Source of the DNA: Candidatus Rifleibacteriota bacterium | GTDB taxonomy: Bacteria; Muiribacteriota; Ozemobacteria; Ozemobacterales; Ozemobacteraceae | Length of the DNA: 64,000 nt | Direction: 5' to 3' | Assembly (NCBI GenBank): GCA_015233565.1 | Contig: JADFXM010000039.1 | Location: 1 to 64,000, forward strand | Shown: piece after piece, positions 1-8,107 of the stretch | Layout: each line of letters opens with the position of its first letter | Position numbering within the stretch: the stretch's first letter is position 1 | The notes under the pieces: model-generated | Seen by the model: the letters and a program-made list of their open reading frames with translations, nothing else | Told to the model about the DNA's origin: nothing | The model's database searches: none | Program-made: the position numbers and the translations under genes

Positions 1-465
1 GGACACAAATTCATGGGAGGCCGCTGTGGAGAGGGGTGGAAGGTCAAGCGAGGGGATGATGGGTGTGAGGTGAGTTTCGAAAATGGAAGTGGAACTAATT
101 CACTGCATATCGGCCCAAAAATCTGCAAAGCTGAAAAGGTCGCAAGCGGTGGAGTGCAGATTACCCTGCCAAATGAGAAGGTTTTGACGGTAAATCTTCC
201 GAGCGATGGAAGCAAAACCGGTGAGCTGGTTGCAGATGGAATTACCTGGAAATTTACCTGGGGCGATAGTCCACTTTTGACCTTGGAAAATACGCAGAAT
301 GGGCATACACTGACTGTTACCGAAAGTGACACAGGAGCATTAACGATAACCCCTATAGGAGGACTTCCACACCAAGCCAAATGGGATTCATCAGGAAATA
401 TCGTAGGACAGTTTCCAAGTGATGGAAGCAGATTTACCTTCAGCGATGGATTATTCTCAAGTTAA
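1..465 (+). CDS. 3' end of an unidentified protein (left-truncated)
   Basis: The reading frame is open from the first base of the window to the TAA at 463-465, so this is the C-terminal part of a longer gene; the internal ATG at 13 is not necessarily a start. The visible ~154 residues are rich in Gly, Thr, Ser and Asp and alternate short polar and hydrophobic stretches, as in beta-strand-rich extracellular proteins. A motif of the form (L/F)PSDGS(K/R) appears twice (about residues 66 and 138), hinting at a short internal repeat. I do not recognise a family. A surface, RHS-like or other secreted protein is possible, but this is a guess from composition. Confidence 0.55.
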   Translation, partial: GHKFMGGRCGEGWKVKRGDDGCEVSFENGSGTNSLHIGPKICKAEKVASGGVQITLPNEKVLTVNLPSDGSKTGELVADGITWKFTWGDSPLLTLENTQNGHTLTVTESDTGALTITPIGGLPHQAKWDSSGNIVGQFPSDGSRFTFSDGLFSS

Positions 466-490
466 TTGAAATTTGGGAAATTGAAACACT

Positions 491-869
491 ATGCAAAATA
501 TTTTAATCGATTCGATTGATTTACTGGAAGTTCTTCGTAAGCTCAGATTTGAAAATAATTCGGAAGAAGGCTCAATTACATGGATTTTTTAAAAGAATCA
601 GTTTTAATTCTGTAGTAATCGACGACCTCCTGTTCAGTGGATTAGTGCGCAATGCGCCTAATCCACCCCACAGAATTAAAACTCCTTTTCAAAATAATGT
701 GTTCGTCTGGAAAAATGTGTAAGAATTTGACCGTGATAAAAATTTCATGGTATTAAATGGTGTAGAATTGATGATGAATTACTGCAATCTTTCAACCCGA
801 GGGAATGAATTTCCGGAATTTGTCCAGGGAATTCAAGCTTTCAGGAAATTAGTGAAAATGGTCAAATAA
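491..869 (+). pseudogene. Remnant of a small gene split by a hairpin element
   Basis: Reading from ATG 491 gives 33 codons (starting MQNILIDSIDLLEVLRKL) and a stop at the left edge of a hairpin element. After the element, one frame reads QNNVFVWKNV, a TAA at 720, then a further 48 codons (starting EFDRDKNFMVLNGVEL) to TAA 867-869. The two downstream pieces share a frame, so a ~90-residue protein interrupted by the element plus one stop codon is plausible. The last TAA overlaps the ATG of the next gene. Its place directly after a truncated possible surface protein would suit an immunity or accessory protein, but no homology is recognised. Confidence 0.35.
600..683. repeat. Hairpin-forming inserted element (REP/MITE-like)
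   Basis: A perfect 14-bp inverted repeat (AGTTTTAATTCTGT at 600-613 and its complement at 670-683) encloses a second 9-bp inverted repeat (GTGGATTAG at 637-645 with CTAATCCAC at 658-666) around a GCGC-rich loop. Sequence outside the ends is similar on both sides (TTTTTAAAA versus TTTTCAAAA), which could be a target duplication. It lies inside a degraded reading frame. Confidence 0.5.
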
Positions 870-2905
870 TGAAGAATCAACATTTTTCCTCTTGGATTTT
901 TGTTAAAAGCTATAAAATTTTTGTTTTGTTGGCTGTTCTTGTTTTTGCAGGGATGTTTTTTTCTCAGAACCTTTTTGGAGAAACATCTAAACTAAGAAAA
1001 CTAAGCTTGGAAGAGCTTTCAAACCTCGAAGTTATCCCGGTTGTGACTAGTGTTTCCAGAAAATCGGAAAAAGTTTCCCAGATCCCTGCCGCAGTCTATG
1101 TTATTACAAGCGAAGATATTCGCCGAAGCGGATTAACCACTCTTCCGGATGTCTTGCGTTTGGCCCCTGGTTTGAACGTTGCACAAATTGATGGAAACAA
1201 ATGGGCTATTTCCGTCAGGGGTGCAAATACAAGATTTTTTGGAAATTTGTTGGTAATGATCGATGGCCGTAGTGTTTATTCACCCCTCTATTCAGGAGTT
1301 TACTGGGATGTCCAGGACACCCCATTGGAAGATATAGAGCGAATAGAAGTTGTTCGTGGCCCTGGTGGTACAACCTGGGGTGCTAACGCCGTAAATGGTG
1401 TCATCAATATTGTCACCAAATCATCTCACGCAACTGAAGGCGGTTTGCTTTCGACTGGTGCTGGAACCTATAGCGGCTCTGATTTTACCTATCGGTATGG
1501 TGGTAGCCTTGACGGAAAGGGTTCATTCCGTTTCTTTTTCAAAGATTTTCAACGTAATCCTTTTCAAACCCATGGAACAGATCAGAAAGTCGATGATTAC
1601 GATCAAACCAGATTTGGTTTCCGTTTTGATTGGGAACCTACGACTCATCGAAAAATGACGCTTGATGCAAATACTTATAGTGGCATCAGCCACGAAATGA
1701 TTTTTTCGCCCACTTCTGGCAAACCTCAAGCTGATGCAGACAAGTCCTCTGATACGGATGTTTCCGGTGGCCATGTCCGATTTTTAATGCTTCAGACACC
1801 ACGTCCGGGAGAAGAATTCCGTCTTCAATTTTACTTTGACCGAACCCGGCGTTATGATTGGAGAAACGGTGAGTCTCTTGATACATTTGATCTGGACATG
1901 CAACATCAATTTTCCCCATGGAAGAGCCACGAAGTTGTGTGGGGGCTAGGATATCGCTCAATACACTATGTGCCCGAAAATGGGACGCCGTCCCCGGGTG
2001 CCCCAACCAATGTAAAAGAGGTTATTGCTATTCCAAGCTTTTTCGTCCAGGATCAGGTTGCCTTGGAACCCCAACACCTTTTTCTAACATTAGGTACAAA
2101 AATATATAATCACCCCTACGTTGGAACTGAGGGACAACCCAGCACTAGATTGCTTTGGAAACCCCAGGAAAAACACGTTTTTTGGACAGCCTGGACCGAG
2201 GCTCGACGACTTCCGTCAATTGGAGAGCGCCATGGAGAACCACCAAGTGCAGACAACAATGGAAGTGGCACTCAGCAAATTGTTCAATCAGTTGAGAATA
2301 ATAGTATTCAATCAGAAAAAATGCAGGCAAAAGAAATAGGATACCGTTTTCTTCCAAACAACAGACTATCTTTCGATGTGGCTTATTTCCATCAGGAGTA
2401 TTTTGGTCTTCTGAGAAGTGTTTCCAAACCTAATTCAGATCCTTCCTCCCCGGGAAAAAACATTGAAACAGAGAATATGGGTGATCTTTCTGTCCATGGT
2501 TTGGAATTAACCGTGGAATGGAAGCCGGAAAAAACATTTCGAATGACTGCAGGGCACACAGCGAATTGGCAAATTTCGGACACTTCTAACTCGCAAGGAT
2601 TTTCGCCACTACAATGGTTTTTAAGAACTTATTGGGATATCAGAAAAGATATTGAATTCGATCTTTCATATCAACATAACGATCAAACGAATTCCTATTC
2701 CTTTTCAAATGAAACCTTTTCAACCTTAGCACCAATCAATTCTTTGAATGCTCACGTCGGATGGCGCCCAAATAAATATTTTGAGCTCAGTGTGGGTGGG
2801 CAGTATTTATTACAACCATGGCACCTTGAATTCCCAACACAGGGCGATATTCCTTCGAGCGACATTCCACGAAACTACTACTTGAAAGCAACTTGGCACT
2901 TCTGA
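869..2905 (+). CDS. TonB-dependent outer-membrane receptor
   Basis: A 678-residue outer-membrane receptor that would use TonB energy to import a ligand; the ligand cannot be told from sequence. A Sec signal peptide lies at residues 1-37 (hydrophobic stretch around IFVLLAVLVFAGMFF). The plug domain follows at about 60-185, with typical phrases such as IPAAVYVITSEDIRRSG, LVMIDGRSVY, DIERIEVVRGPGG and NAVNGVINIVTK. The remainder is a beta-barrel ending in aromatic-rich strands and a terminal Phe, as needed for barrel assembly. Size is normal for the family. Its ATG overlaps the previous stop and its TGA overlaps the next ATG, so it is probably co-translated with the YfiR-like protein and signalling genes downstream. 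Confidence 0.93.
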   Translation: MKNQHFSSWIFVKSYKIFVLLAVLVFAGMFFSQNLFGETSKLRKLSLEELSNLEVIPVVTSVSRKSEKVSQIPAAVYVITSEDIRRSGLTTLPDVLRLAPGLNVAQIDGNKWAISVRGANTRFFGNLLVMIDGRSVYSPLYSGVYWDVQDTPLEDIERIEVVRGPGGTTWGANAVNGVINIVTKSSHATEGGLLSTGAGTYSGSDFTYRYGGSLDGKGSFRFFFKDFQRNPFQTHGTDQKVDDYDQTRFGFRFDWEPTTHRKMTLDANTYSGISHEMIFSPTSGKPQADADKSSDTDVSGGHVRFLMLQTPRPGEEFRLQFYFDRTRRYDWRNGESLDTFDLDMQHQFSPWKSHEVVWGLGYRSIHYVPENGTPSPGAPTNVKEVIAIPSFFVQDQVALEPQHLFLTLGTKIYNHPYVGTEGQPSTRLLWKPQEKHVFWTAWTEARRLPSIGERHGEPPSADNNGSGTQQIVQSVENNSIQSEKMQAKEIGYRFLPNNRLSFDVAYFHQEYFGLLRSVSKPNSDPSSPGKNIETENMGDLSVHGLELTVEWKPEKTFRMTAGHTANWQISDTSNSQGFSPLQWFLRTYWDIRKDIEFDLSYQHNDQTNSYSFSNETFSTLAPINSLNAHVGWRPNKYFELSVGGQYLLQPWHLEFPTQGDIPSSDIPRNYYLKATWHF

Positions 2906-3483
2906 TGCAACCATATTTTAAGAAAACGATGAATAACAATAGAATTAGTTTGTATGGATTTCTTCTTTTTCTAATGATAATTCCATCCTGGCAGGCATCA
3001 GGAAAACCACTCGCTGAATATGAAGTCAAAGTGGCTTTTCTTTTAAAATTTGCTTCTTTTGTTGAATGGTCCAACAATGAGAAAACAATCGGATCAAACC
3101 CGGTTCTCATTGGTGTTGTTGGAAAAGATCCTTTCGGCAGCCTTCTTCCATCTAATATTCCCCCTGAAGAACCCGACTTTCTTGAATTTAGTGTCACTCG
3201 TGTTTCGTCTACCGTGAATCCTGAAGGAGAGATTTCAAAATTCCACATCCTATATTTTTCAGAAACTGATCCCAGCACGCTTTCCCCGATGCTTGAAAAG
3301 TTAAATGGCAAAGCTGTTCTCACTGTTGGTGAAGGGGAAACCTTTTTAACATCCGGTGGAATCGTATCATTTTCGTTGGAAAATAATCGTGTTAGATTTC
3401 AGGTCAATCTGAAAAACGCAAAGAAGGCCAATTTAAAAATCAGTTCCCAACTTCTTAATCTTGCAAGATTTGTAATCAGATGA
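2905..3483 (+). CDS. YfiR-family periplasmic protein (DUF4154)
   Basis: A 192-residue exported protein of the YfiR/DUF4154 family. The family signature is seen right after the signal peptide: EYEVKVAFLLKFASFVEW, followed by PVLIGVVGKDPFG, FHILYFS and a GGIVSFSLENNRVRFQVN segment near the end. In Pseudomonas, YfiR is a periplasmic repressor of a membrane enzyme with a CHASE8 sensor; here the next gene is a CHASE8-like histidine kinase, so it probably plays the same ligand-sensing role. Start chosen at 2905, where ATG overlaps the receptor's TGA. ATG 2929 would give a tidier signal peptide, and 2893 is less likely. No good ribosome site precedes any of them. Confidence 0.85.
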   Translation: MQPYFKKTMNNNRISLYGFLLFLMIIPSWQASGKPLAEYEVKVAFLLKFASFVEWSNNEKTIGSNPVLIGVVGKDPFGSLLPSNIPPEEPDFLEFSVTRVSSTVNPEGEISKFHILYFSETDPSTLSPMLEKLNGKAVLTVGEGETFLTSGGIVSFSLENNRVRFQVNLKNAKKANLKISSQLLNLARFVIR

Positions 3484-3550
3484 TATGCACTAAAGGTGCA
3501 AATGTGCTTTCTTTAGTTGTAATTCCAAGGTGGTCTAAGAGATTCCTTTT

Positions 3551-6500
3551 ATGAATAATCCGGAAAACCCTCCTGTACAAAATCCATCAGTCGGGCCAAA
3601 AATCCTGAATTCAAGAGAAAATATCAGGCAACTGCTTCTTCGGATGAATAGATTTTCCATTATTTTTGTCATTGTTCTGGCGACTCTTTTTACCACGCTG
3701 GTTGAAATAATAATCTTACGGAATTTGATTACTCATCATTTGACTGCCGAAACTGAAATTATTGCAAGAAACAGTGCCGGAGCGGTTACTTTCGGGGATC
3801 AAAAAGTGGCAGAAGATATCCTTGCATCACTTAAAGACGTTCCCAATGTTATTTCTGGGAAAATATTTGAAAAAGATGGGACGTTGTTTGCCAAATTTCA
3901 ATCTGAAAAAAACACAAATCTTGAAATTTCTGATCCTCCTTTTGTTTCGAACCCGGGGGTTTCAGTATCCTTGAAAACCCTTTCTATCATGGAAGCAATT
4001 ACTTGGAAGAACGAAACAATAGGTTACGTGCAGATTCTTTACGATAACACCCCGGTTGTTTATAGATTTTGTGAAGTACTACTTGCGTTAATAATACTTG
4101 GAGTAATAACAATTCTGGTAGCTTCATATATGTTTTCCAGGCAACTGGATTCAATTTCAGACCCAATTTTCCTATTAGTGGGAATCATGCAAGCAATTAC
4201 TCACGACAAGGATTATTCAAGGCGAGTTCCAGTAGTGGGACCATTAGAAGTCGCAACTTTGGCCGATCGTTTCAACGATCTGTTGCAAACTACCCATCAA
4301 TGGAGCACCGAAATTGTTTTGCATCGTGAGAATCTTGAAAAGCTTGTTGAGATGAGGACATCGCAATGGCAGACGGCTGTTAACAATCTTCAAGCTGAAT
4401 TAGAAGAACGAAGAAGAACTGAAGCTGAATTGAGGAAAAAAACAGATGAACTTGCGCTGGTTTCAGAAAATTTATCCCGGTCATTGCAATTTGAAAAACG
4501 TTTTCTGGCTAATGTCAGCCATGAAATCCGAACTCCGTTAAATGCGATTTTAGGGTTTTCCAATTTTGCTTTGCAAACCAGTCTTACTCCGAAACAATAT
4601 GATTATGTCAGCAAAATACTATTAGCTGGTACTTCTCTACTCGAAATTATTAACGATATTCTGGATTCCTCGAAAATTGAAGCGGGAAAACTGGAAATAG
4701 TTTCCCACCCATTTGATTTGGATGATGTCATTAACAATACTATAGACATTGTAAGTCATAAAGTACAAGACCGGGGTCTCGAATTCTTTCTGGATATCTC
4801 ACCGGAAATCCCTTCCAGCCTTTTGGGCGATTCTTTGAGAATAGGGCAAATTTTATTGAATCTCCTTGGAAATGCAATAAAATTTACTGAAATCGGAGAA
4901 GTGGAGCTGAAAGTCGAACTTTCTGAACGCATGGATGACGGAGTAAAGTTGGTGTTTTCAGTTCGTGATACTGGAATCGGGATGACTGACGAGCAAATGG
5001 ACAAACTTTTCATGCCTTTCATTCAGGCGGATGGCTCCACCACACGCAAATTTGGTGGAACAGGCCTCGGATTGAGTATTTCAAAGCGTCTCGTTGAAAT
5101 GATGGGAGGGGAAATTTCCGCTGAAAGCAAGTATGGAAAAGGAAGCATTTTTAGATTTTCCATCTGGCAGAAAGTTGATACTAGTGAGAGATTTCCTCAA
5201 AAAACAATTCCCGAAGTACTTAATGGGCTTCGAATATTGTTAATTAATGAAAACTTGTCGATTCAACAAGCTCTGATGCGGACTTTAAAGCGATTCCCTT
5301 TCCATATTTTTGCCATTTCTTCAACTCAAGCGACTTTGGAAGAGATAAAGAAGCTTGAACTGGACAATCCTTTTAGAATCATAGTGATTGAGAATAAAAA
5401 TATTTCCGAACACAATATCAAGTTGATTGAGCAAATCAAGAAAAGTCGTTCCCGGAAAAACGTTCCTTCCATAATCTCCATCCTTTCCTCATTGAGTACA
5501 GAAACAAGGGTAAAACTTTCAGAAATAGGCGTTGACGACATTCTAAAAAAGCCAATCACCAGCTCAACGATTTTTAATTCAATCGTGCGGGTATTATACC
5601 CTGAAGAAAAAATGTCAAATAATGGGAAAATTTCTGAATGGGGAGAAACGCAGTGTTTTCAGTCCTCCAGGGTTCTTCTTGTTGAAGACAATGATTTCAA
5701 TCTGCAAATTGCCCAGGAGCTGCTTGAAAGTTGGGGATTTACCGTTGAAACAGCAAAAAATGGCCGTGAGGCAATTAAAAAAGTTTCTGAAAGCAAGCCT
5801 GAACCTTTCAATATGGTTTTAATGGATATTCAAATGCCGGAAATGGACGGATTTGAAGCTACCAAACAAATCAGAAAAGATGAACGTTTTAGGAATTTAC
5901 CCATTATTGCTATGACAGCCAATGCTTTTGTGGAAGACAAGGCAAAAGCCCTTGAAGCGGGGATGAATGACCATGTCGGAAAACCAATAGATCCACTAAT
6001 TTTGAAAGACAAGTTGCATAAATTTCTGGCCAAATTTTCGCAATCCTCTCCGCAAGATCTATCAGCTCTTCAATCCTTCTCTCCAATTACTTTAACTGCA
6101 ATTTCAGGAATTGACGTGCAAACGGCGTTAAAACGGCTTAACGGGAACACTGCAAGATATAATAAACTTCTGCTCAAATTTTTGGAAACTAAACAAGTTG
6201 TCATTGATGATATCCAGAGAGCGATTGACACAAAAAACTTTGAACAGATCAGGTTTCTTGCTCACAGTTTGAAAGGAGTTGTAGGAAATCTTGGAATGAC
6301 CGATCTATTTAAAATATCTACAGCGTTTGAGAAAAGTTCCAGCGAGAAAATAGAAACCCAGATAAATGCTCATTGGCAGGAATTGCAAATTTCTTTGAAT
6401 GAAACATGCATTAAGATCTCAATGGAAAAAGTTAAGCTTGAAACCTCGCTTGAAAGCAATGATTCCTTTGTTCATCAAGAGCCGGCATCGGACTCAATAG

Positions 6501-6724
6501 AATCTCTTTGGAAGCTTGGTGAAGGTCTTGAAAAACAGGATTTTGCAGCTTTTGAACAATTTGAAATCATCCAAAAACGTTGGGGAAAGCAGCTTTCCTT
6601 CTATTCTGAATTTCAGTTGTTAGGGCAAAAGATTTCCAGCTACGCATTTGAGGAAGCTTTGGAAGTCTTGAGAAGCCTACTGAACAGGCTAAAAAAGAAT
6701 GATGAAAAGGTTTCAGAAAAATGA
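3551..6724 (+). CDS. CHASE8-type hybrid histidine kinase with two receivers and Hpt
   Basis: A 1057-residue membrane sensor kinase. Order: TM helix (~35-57), periplasmic CHASE8-like domain (~60-175, with EIIARNSAGAVTFGD and SLKDVPNVISGKIFEKDG), second TM helix (~178-197), HAMP, coiled coil (~255-310), HisKA with phospho-His324 (NVSHEIRTPLNAILGF), and ATPase (LLNLLGNAIKFT, DTGIGM, GGTGLGLSISK). Then come a first receiver (~556-680), a second receiver (~695-820, Asp759 in LMDIQMPEMDG, Lys in VGKPI) and an Hpt domain with His905 (AHSLKGVVGNLGM). The first receiver lacks the acceptor Asp (VIENKNI at that place) and is probably inactive. An internal His-Asp-His relay is therefore expected. It sits in one cassette with the YfiR-like protein and the receptor. 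Confidence 0.92.
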   Translation: MNNPENPPVQNPSVGPKILNSRENIRQLLLRMNRFSIIFVIVLATLFTTLVEIIILRNLITHHLTAETEIIARNSAGAVTFGDQKVAEDILASLKDVPNVISGKIFEKDGTLFAKFQSEKNTNLEISDPPFVSNPGVSVSLKTLSIMEAITWKNETIGYVQILYDNTPVVYRFCEVLLALIILGVITILVASYMFSRQLDSISDPIFLLVGIMQAITHDKDYSRRVPVVGPLEVATLADRFNDLLQTTHQWSTEIVLHRENLEKLVEMRTSQWQTAVNNLQAELEERRRTEAELRKKTDELALVSENLSRSLQFEKRFLANVSHEIRTPLNAILGFSNFALQTSLTPKQYDYVSKILLAGTSLLEIINDILDSSKIEAGKLEIVSHPFDLDDVINNTIDIVSHKVQDRGLEFFLDISPEIPSSLLGDSLRIGQILLNLLGNAIKFTEIGEVELKVELSERMDDGVKLVFSVRDTGIGMTDEQMDKLFMPFIQADGSTTRKFGGTGLGLSISKRLVEMMGGEISAESKYGKGSIFRFSIWQKVDTSERFPQKTIPEVLNGLRILLINENLSIQQALMRTLKRFPFHIFAISSTQATLEEIKKLELDNPFRIIVIENKNISEHNIKLIEQIKKSRSRKNVPSIISILSSLSTETRVKLSEIGVDDILKKPITSSTIFNSIVRVLYPEEKMSNNGKISEWGETQCFQSSRVLLVEDNDFNLQIAQELLESWGFTVETAKNGREAIKKVSESKPEPFNMVLMDIQMPEMDGFEATKQIRKDERFRNLPIIAMTANAFVEDKAKALEAGMNDHVGKPIDPLILKDKLHKFLAKFSQSSPQDLSALQSFSPITLTAISGIDVQTALKRLNGNTARYNKLLLKFLETKQVVIDDIQRAIDTKNFEQIRFLAHSLKGVVGNLGMTDLFKISTAFEKSSSEKIETQINAHWQELQISLNETCIKISMEKVKLETSLESNDSFVHQEPASDSIESLWKLGEGLEKQDFAAFEQFEIIQKRWGKQLSFYSEFQLLGQKISSYAFEEALEVLRSLLNRLKKNDEKVSEK

Positions 6725-6780
6725 AGCCCTTTTAAAGTAAATTCAGGAAACCTTGTGAAAATAAGGAGGTTAAACTAAAA

Positions 6781-7854
6781 ATGGTTAAACTGAAATCGAA
6801 AATCCTTGTTATCGATGATCTTCCTTCCAATATTGAAGTCCTGGCTGAACTTTTAAAAACTGATTATGAAATAATTTTTGCAACGAGTGGCAAGAAAGGC
6901 ATTGAATTAGCTACGAAAGAATTCCCTGATCTAATAATTCTTGATGTAATGATGCCGGAAATGGATGGGTTTGAAACTTGCTCACAGCTAAAAAAAAGTG
7001 AAATTACAAAAAGCATTCCGGTAATGTTTGTAACAGCGCTTGGAGAAGAAGTCAGCGAATCACATGGACTTGAAATCGGGGCGATTGACTACATTTCCAA
7101 GCCAATCAATCCCGAAATTGTAAAGACCCGGGTAAAAAATCAAATAGAACTTCAGAAGACAAGCAAAGAGTTGGAACTAAAAAACAGGGAACTGGAGTCA
7201 TTTTGTTTCGCTGTTTCCCACGATTTAAGAGCCCCTTTGCGAAGAATTCAAAGTTTTTCTCAAATTTTGGCGGAAGATTTCAGCGAGAAACTCGATGACA
7301 GTGGGCGAAATGTCATAGAAAAAATTTGCTCCGGTTGCGCTCAAATGGAGGATTTAATCAGCAGTCTATTGCGATTTTCCTTTATCTCAGCAACTGAAAT
7401 GAAGCAGAACAAATTTGATTTAAGCAAAATGGCGGAAGAAATCTGTAATACCTTAAATGAGATGGAGAAAAATAAAAATTCTGAGGTTTCGATTACCCCT
7501 GAAATGGAGATTACTGCAGATTCAGAATTGATTAGAGTCGTTATGACGAATTTACTCAACAATGCCTGGAAATTCACCGGCAAAAAAGATAAGAGGATTA
7601 TTCAGATTGGTCTGACAACTAAAAAAGGACTAAATACGTATTTTGTAAAGGATAATGGTGCAGGTTTTGATATGAAATATGCGCATAAAATGTTCGGAGT
7701 ATTTCAAAGACTTCATGCAAAAACTGAATTTGATGGAAATGGGCTTGGACTATTTATCACTCAAAGAATCATCGAGAAGCACGGTGGAAAAATATGGGCT
7801 GAAGGGGAACTGAATAAAGGTGCAACTTTCTACTTTGTTCTTCCAACTGAATAA
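6781..7854 (+). CDS. Response regulator-histidine kinase fusion
   Basis: A soluble 357-residue protein: N-terminal receiver domain (1-~125) with Asp55 in LIILDVMMPEMDGF and Lys in DYISKPINPEIV, a short coiled linker, then HisKA with His147 (CFAVSHDLRAPLRRIQSFS, the form seen in phytochrome-type kinases) and a HATPase domain with NNAWKFTG, VKDNGAGFD and GLGLFITQRI. It has no membrane segment or output domain, so it could take phosphate from the upstream hybrid kinase and relay it to another regulator. It is 56 bp downstream of that kinase and has a strong ribosome site (AAGGAGG, 8 bases before the ATG), which supports the start. Confidence 0.9.
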   Translation: MVKLKSKILVIDDLPSNIEVLAELLKTDYEIIFATSGKKGIELATKEFPDLIILDVMMPEMDGFETCSQLKKSEITKSIPVMFVTALGEEVSESHGLEIGAIDYISKPINPEIVKTRVKNQIELQKTSKELELKNRELESFCFAVSHDLRAPLRRIQSFSQILAEDFSEKLDDSGRNVIEKICSGCAQMEDLISSLLRFSFISATEMKQNKFDLSKMAEEICNTLNEMEKNKNSEVSITPEMEITADSELIRVVMTNLLNNAWKFTGKKDKRIIQIGLTTKKGLNTYFVKDNGAGFDMKYAHKMFGVFQRLHAKTEFDGNGLGLFITQRIIEKHGGKIWAEGELNKGATFYFVLPTE

Positions 7855-8107
7855 TTTACTTGCAGCACGGATTGGCCGAAATGACAGTGTCGGACTAGCC
7901 TGTACGGTAGTCCTTATGGCGGAAGGGCAGGGGCGTTTTTGCTTTCATTTCCGCAAGAGAAATCCTTGGAAAAATCATCAGAAAAAGACGCGGACTCCCA
8001 AAAGGGTCAGCCCAAAGAAACTTGGAGAGTGGCACAAATTTACTGATCAGGGGTTGTTGCAGCTTAGCAGTGTTTGTGGTCTTGGGGGGGCAGAACGCAA
8101 CTTTGAA

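Noticed and set aside
516..722. 68-codon frame at the left
   Set aside because: It reads through the hairpin element and lacks a ribosome site; treated as part of a gene remnant instead.
2787..3323. 178-codon minus-strand frame over the YfiR-like gene
   Set aside because: Antisense to two recognised genes with no ribosome site.
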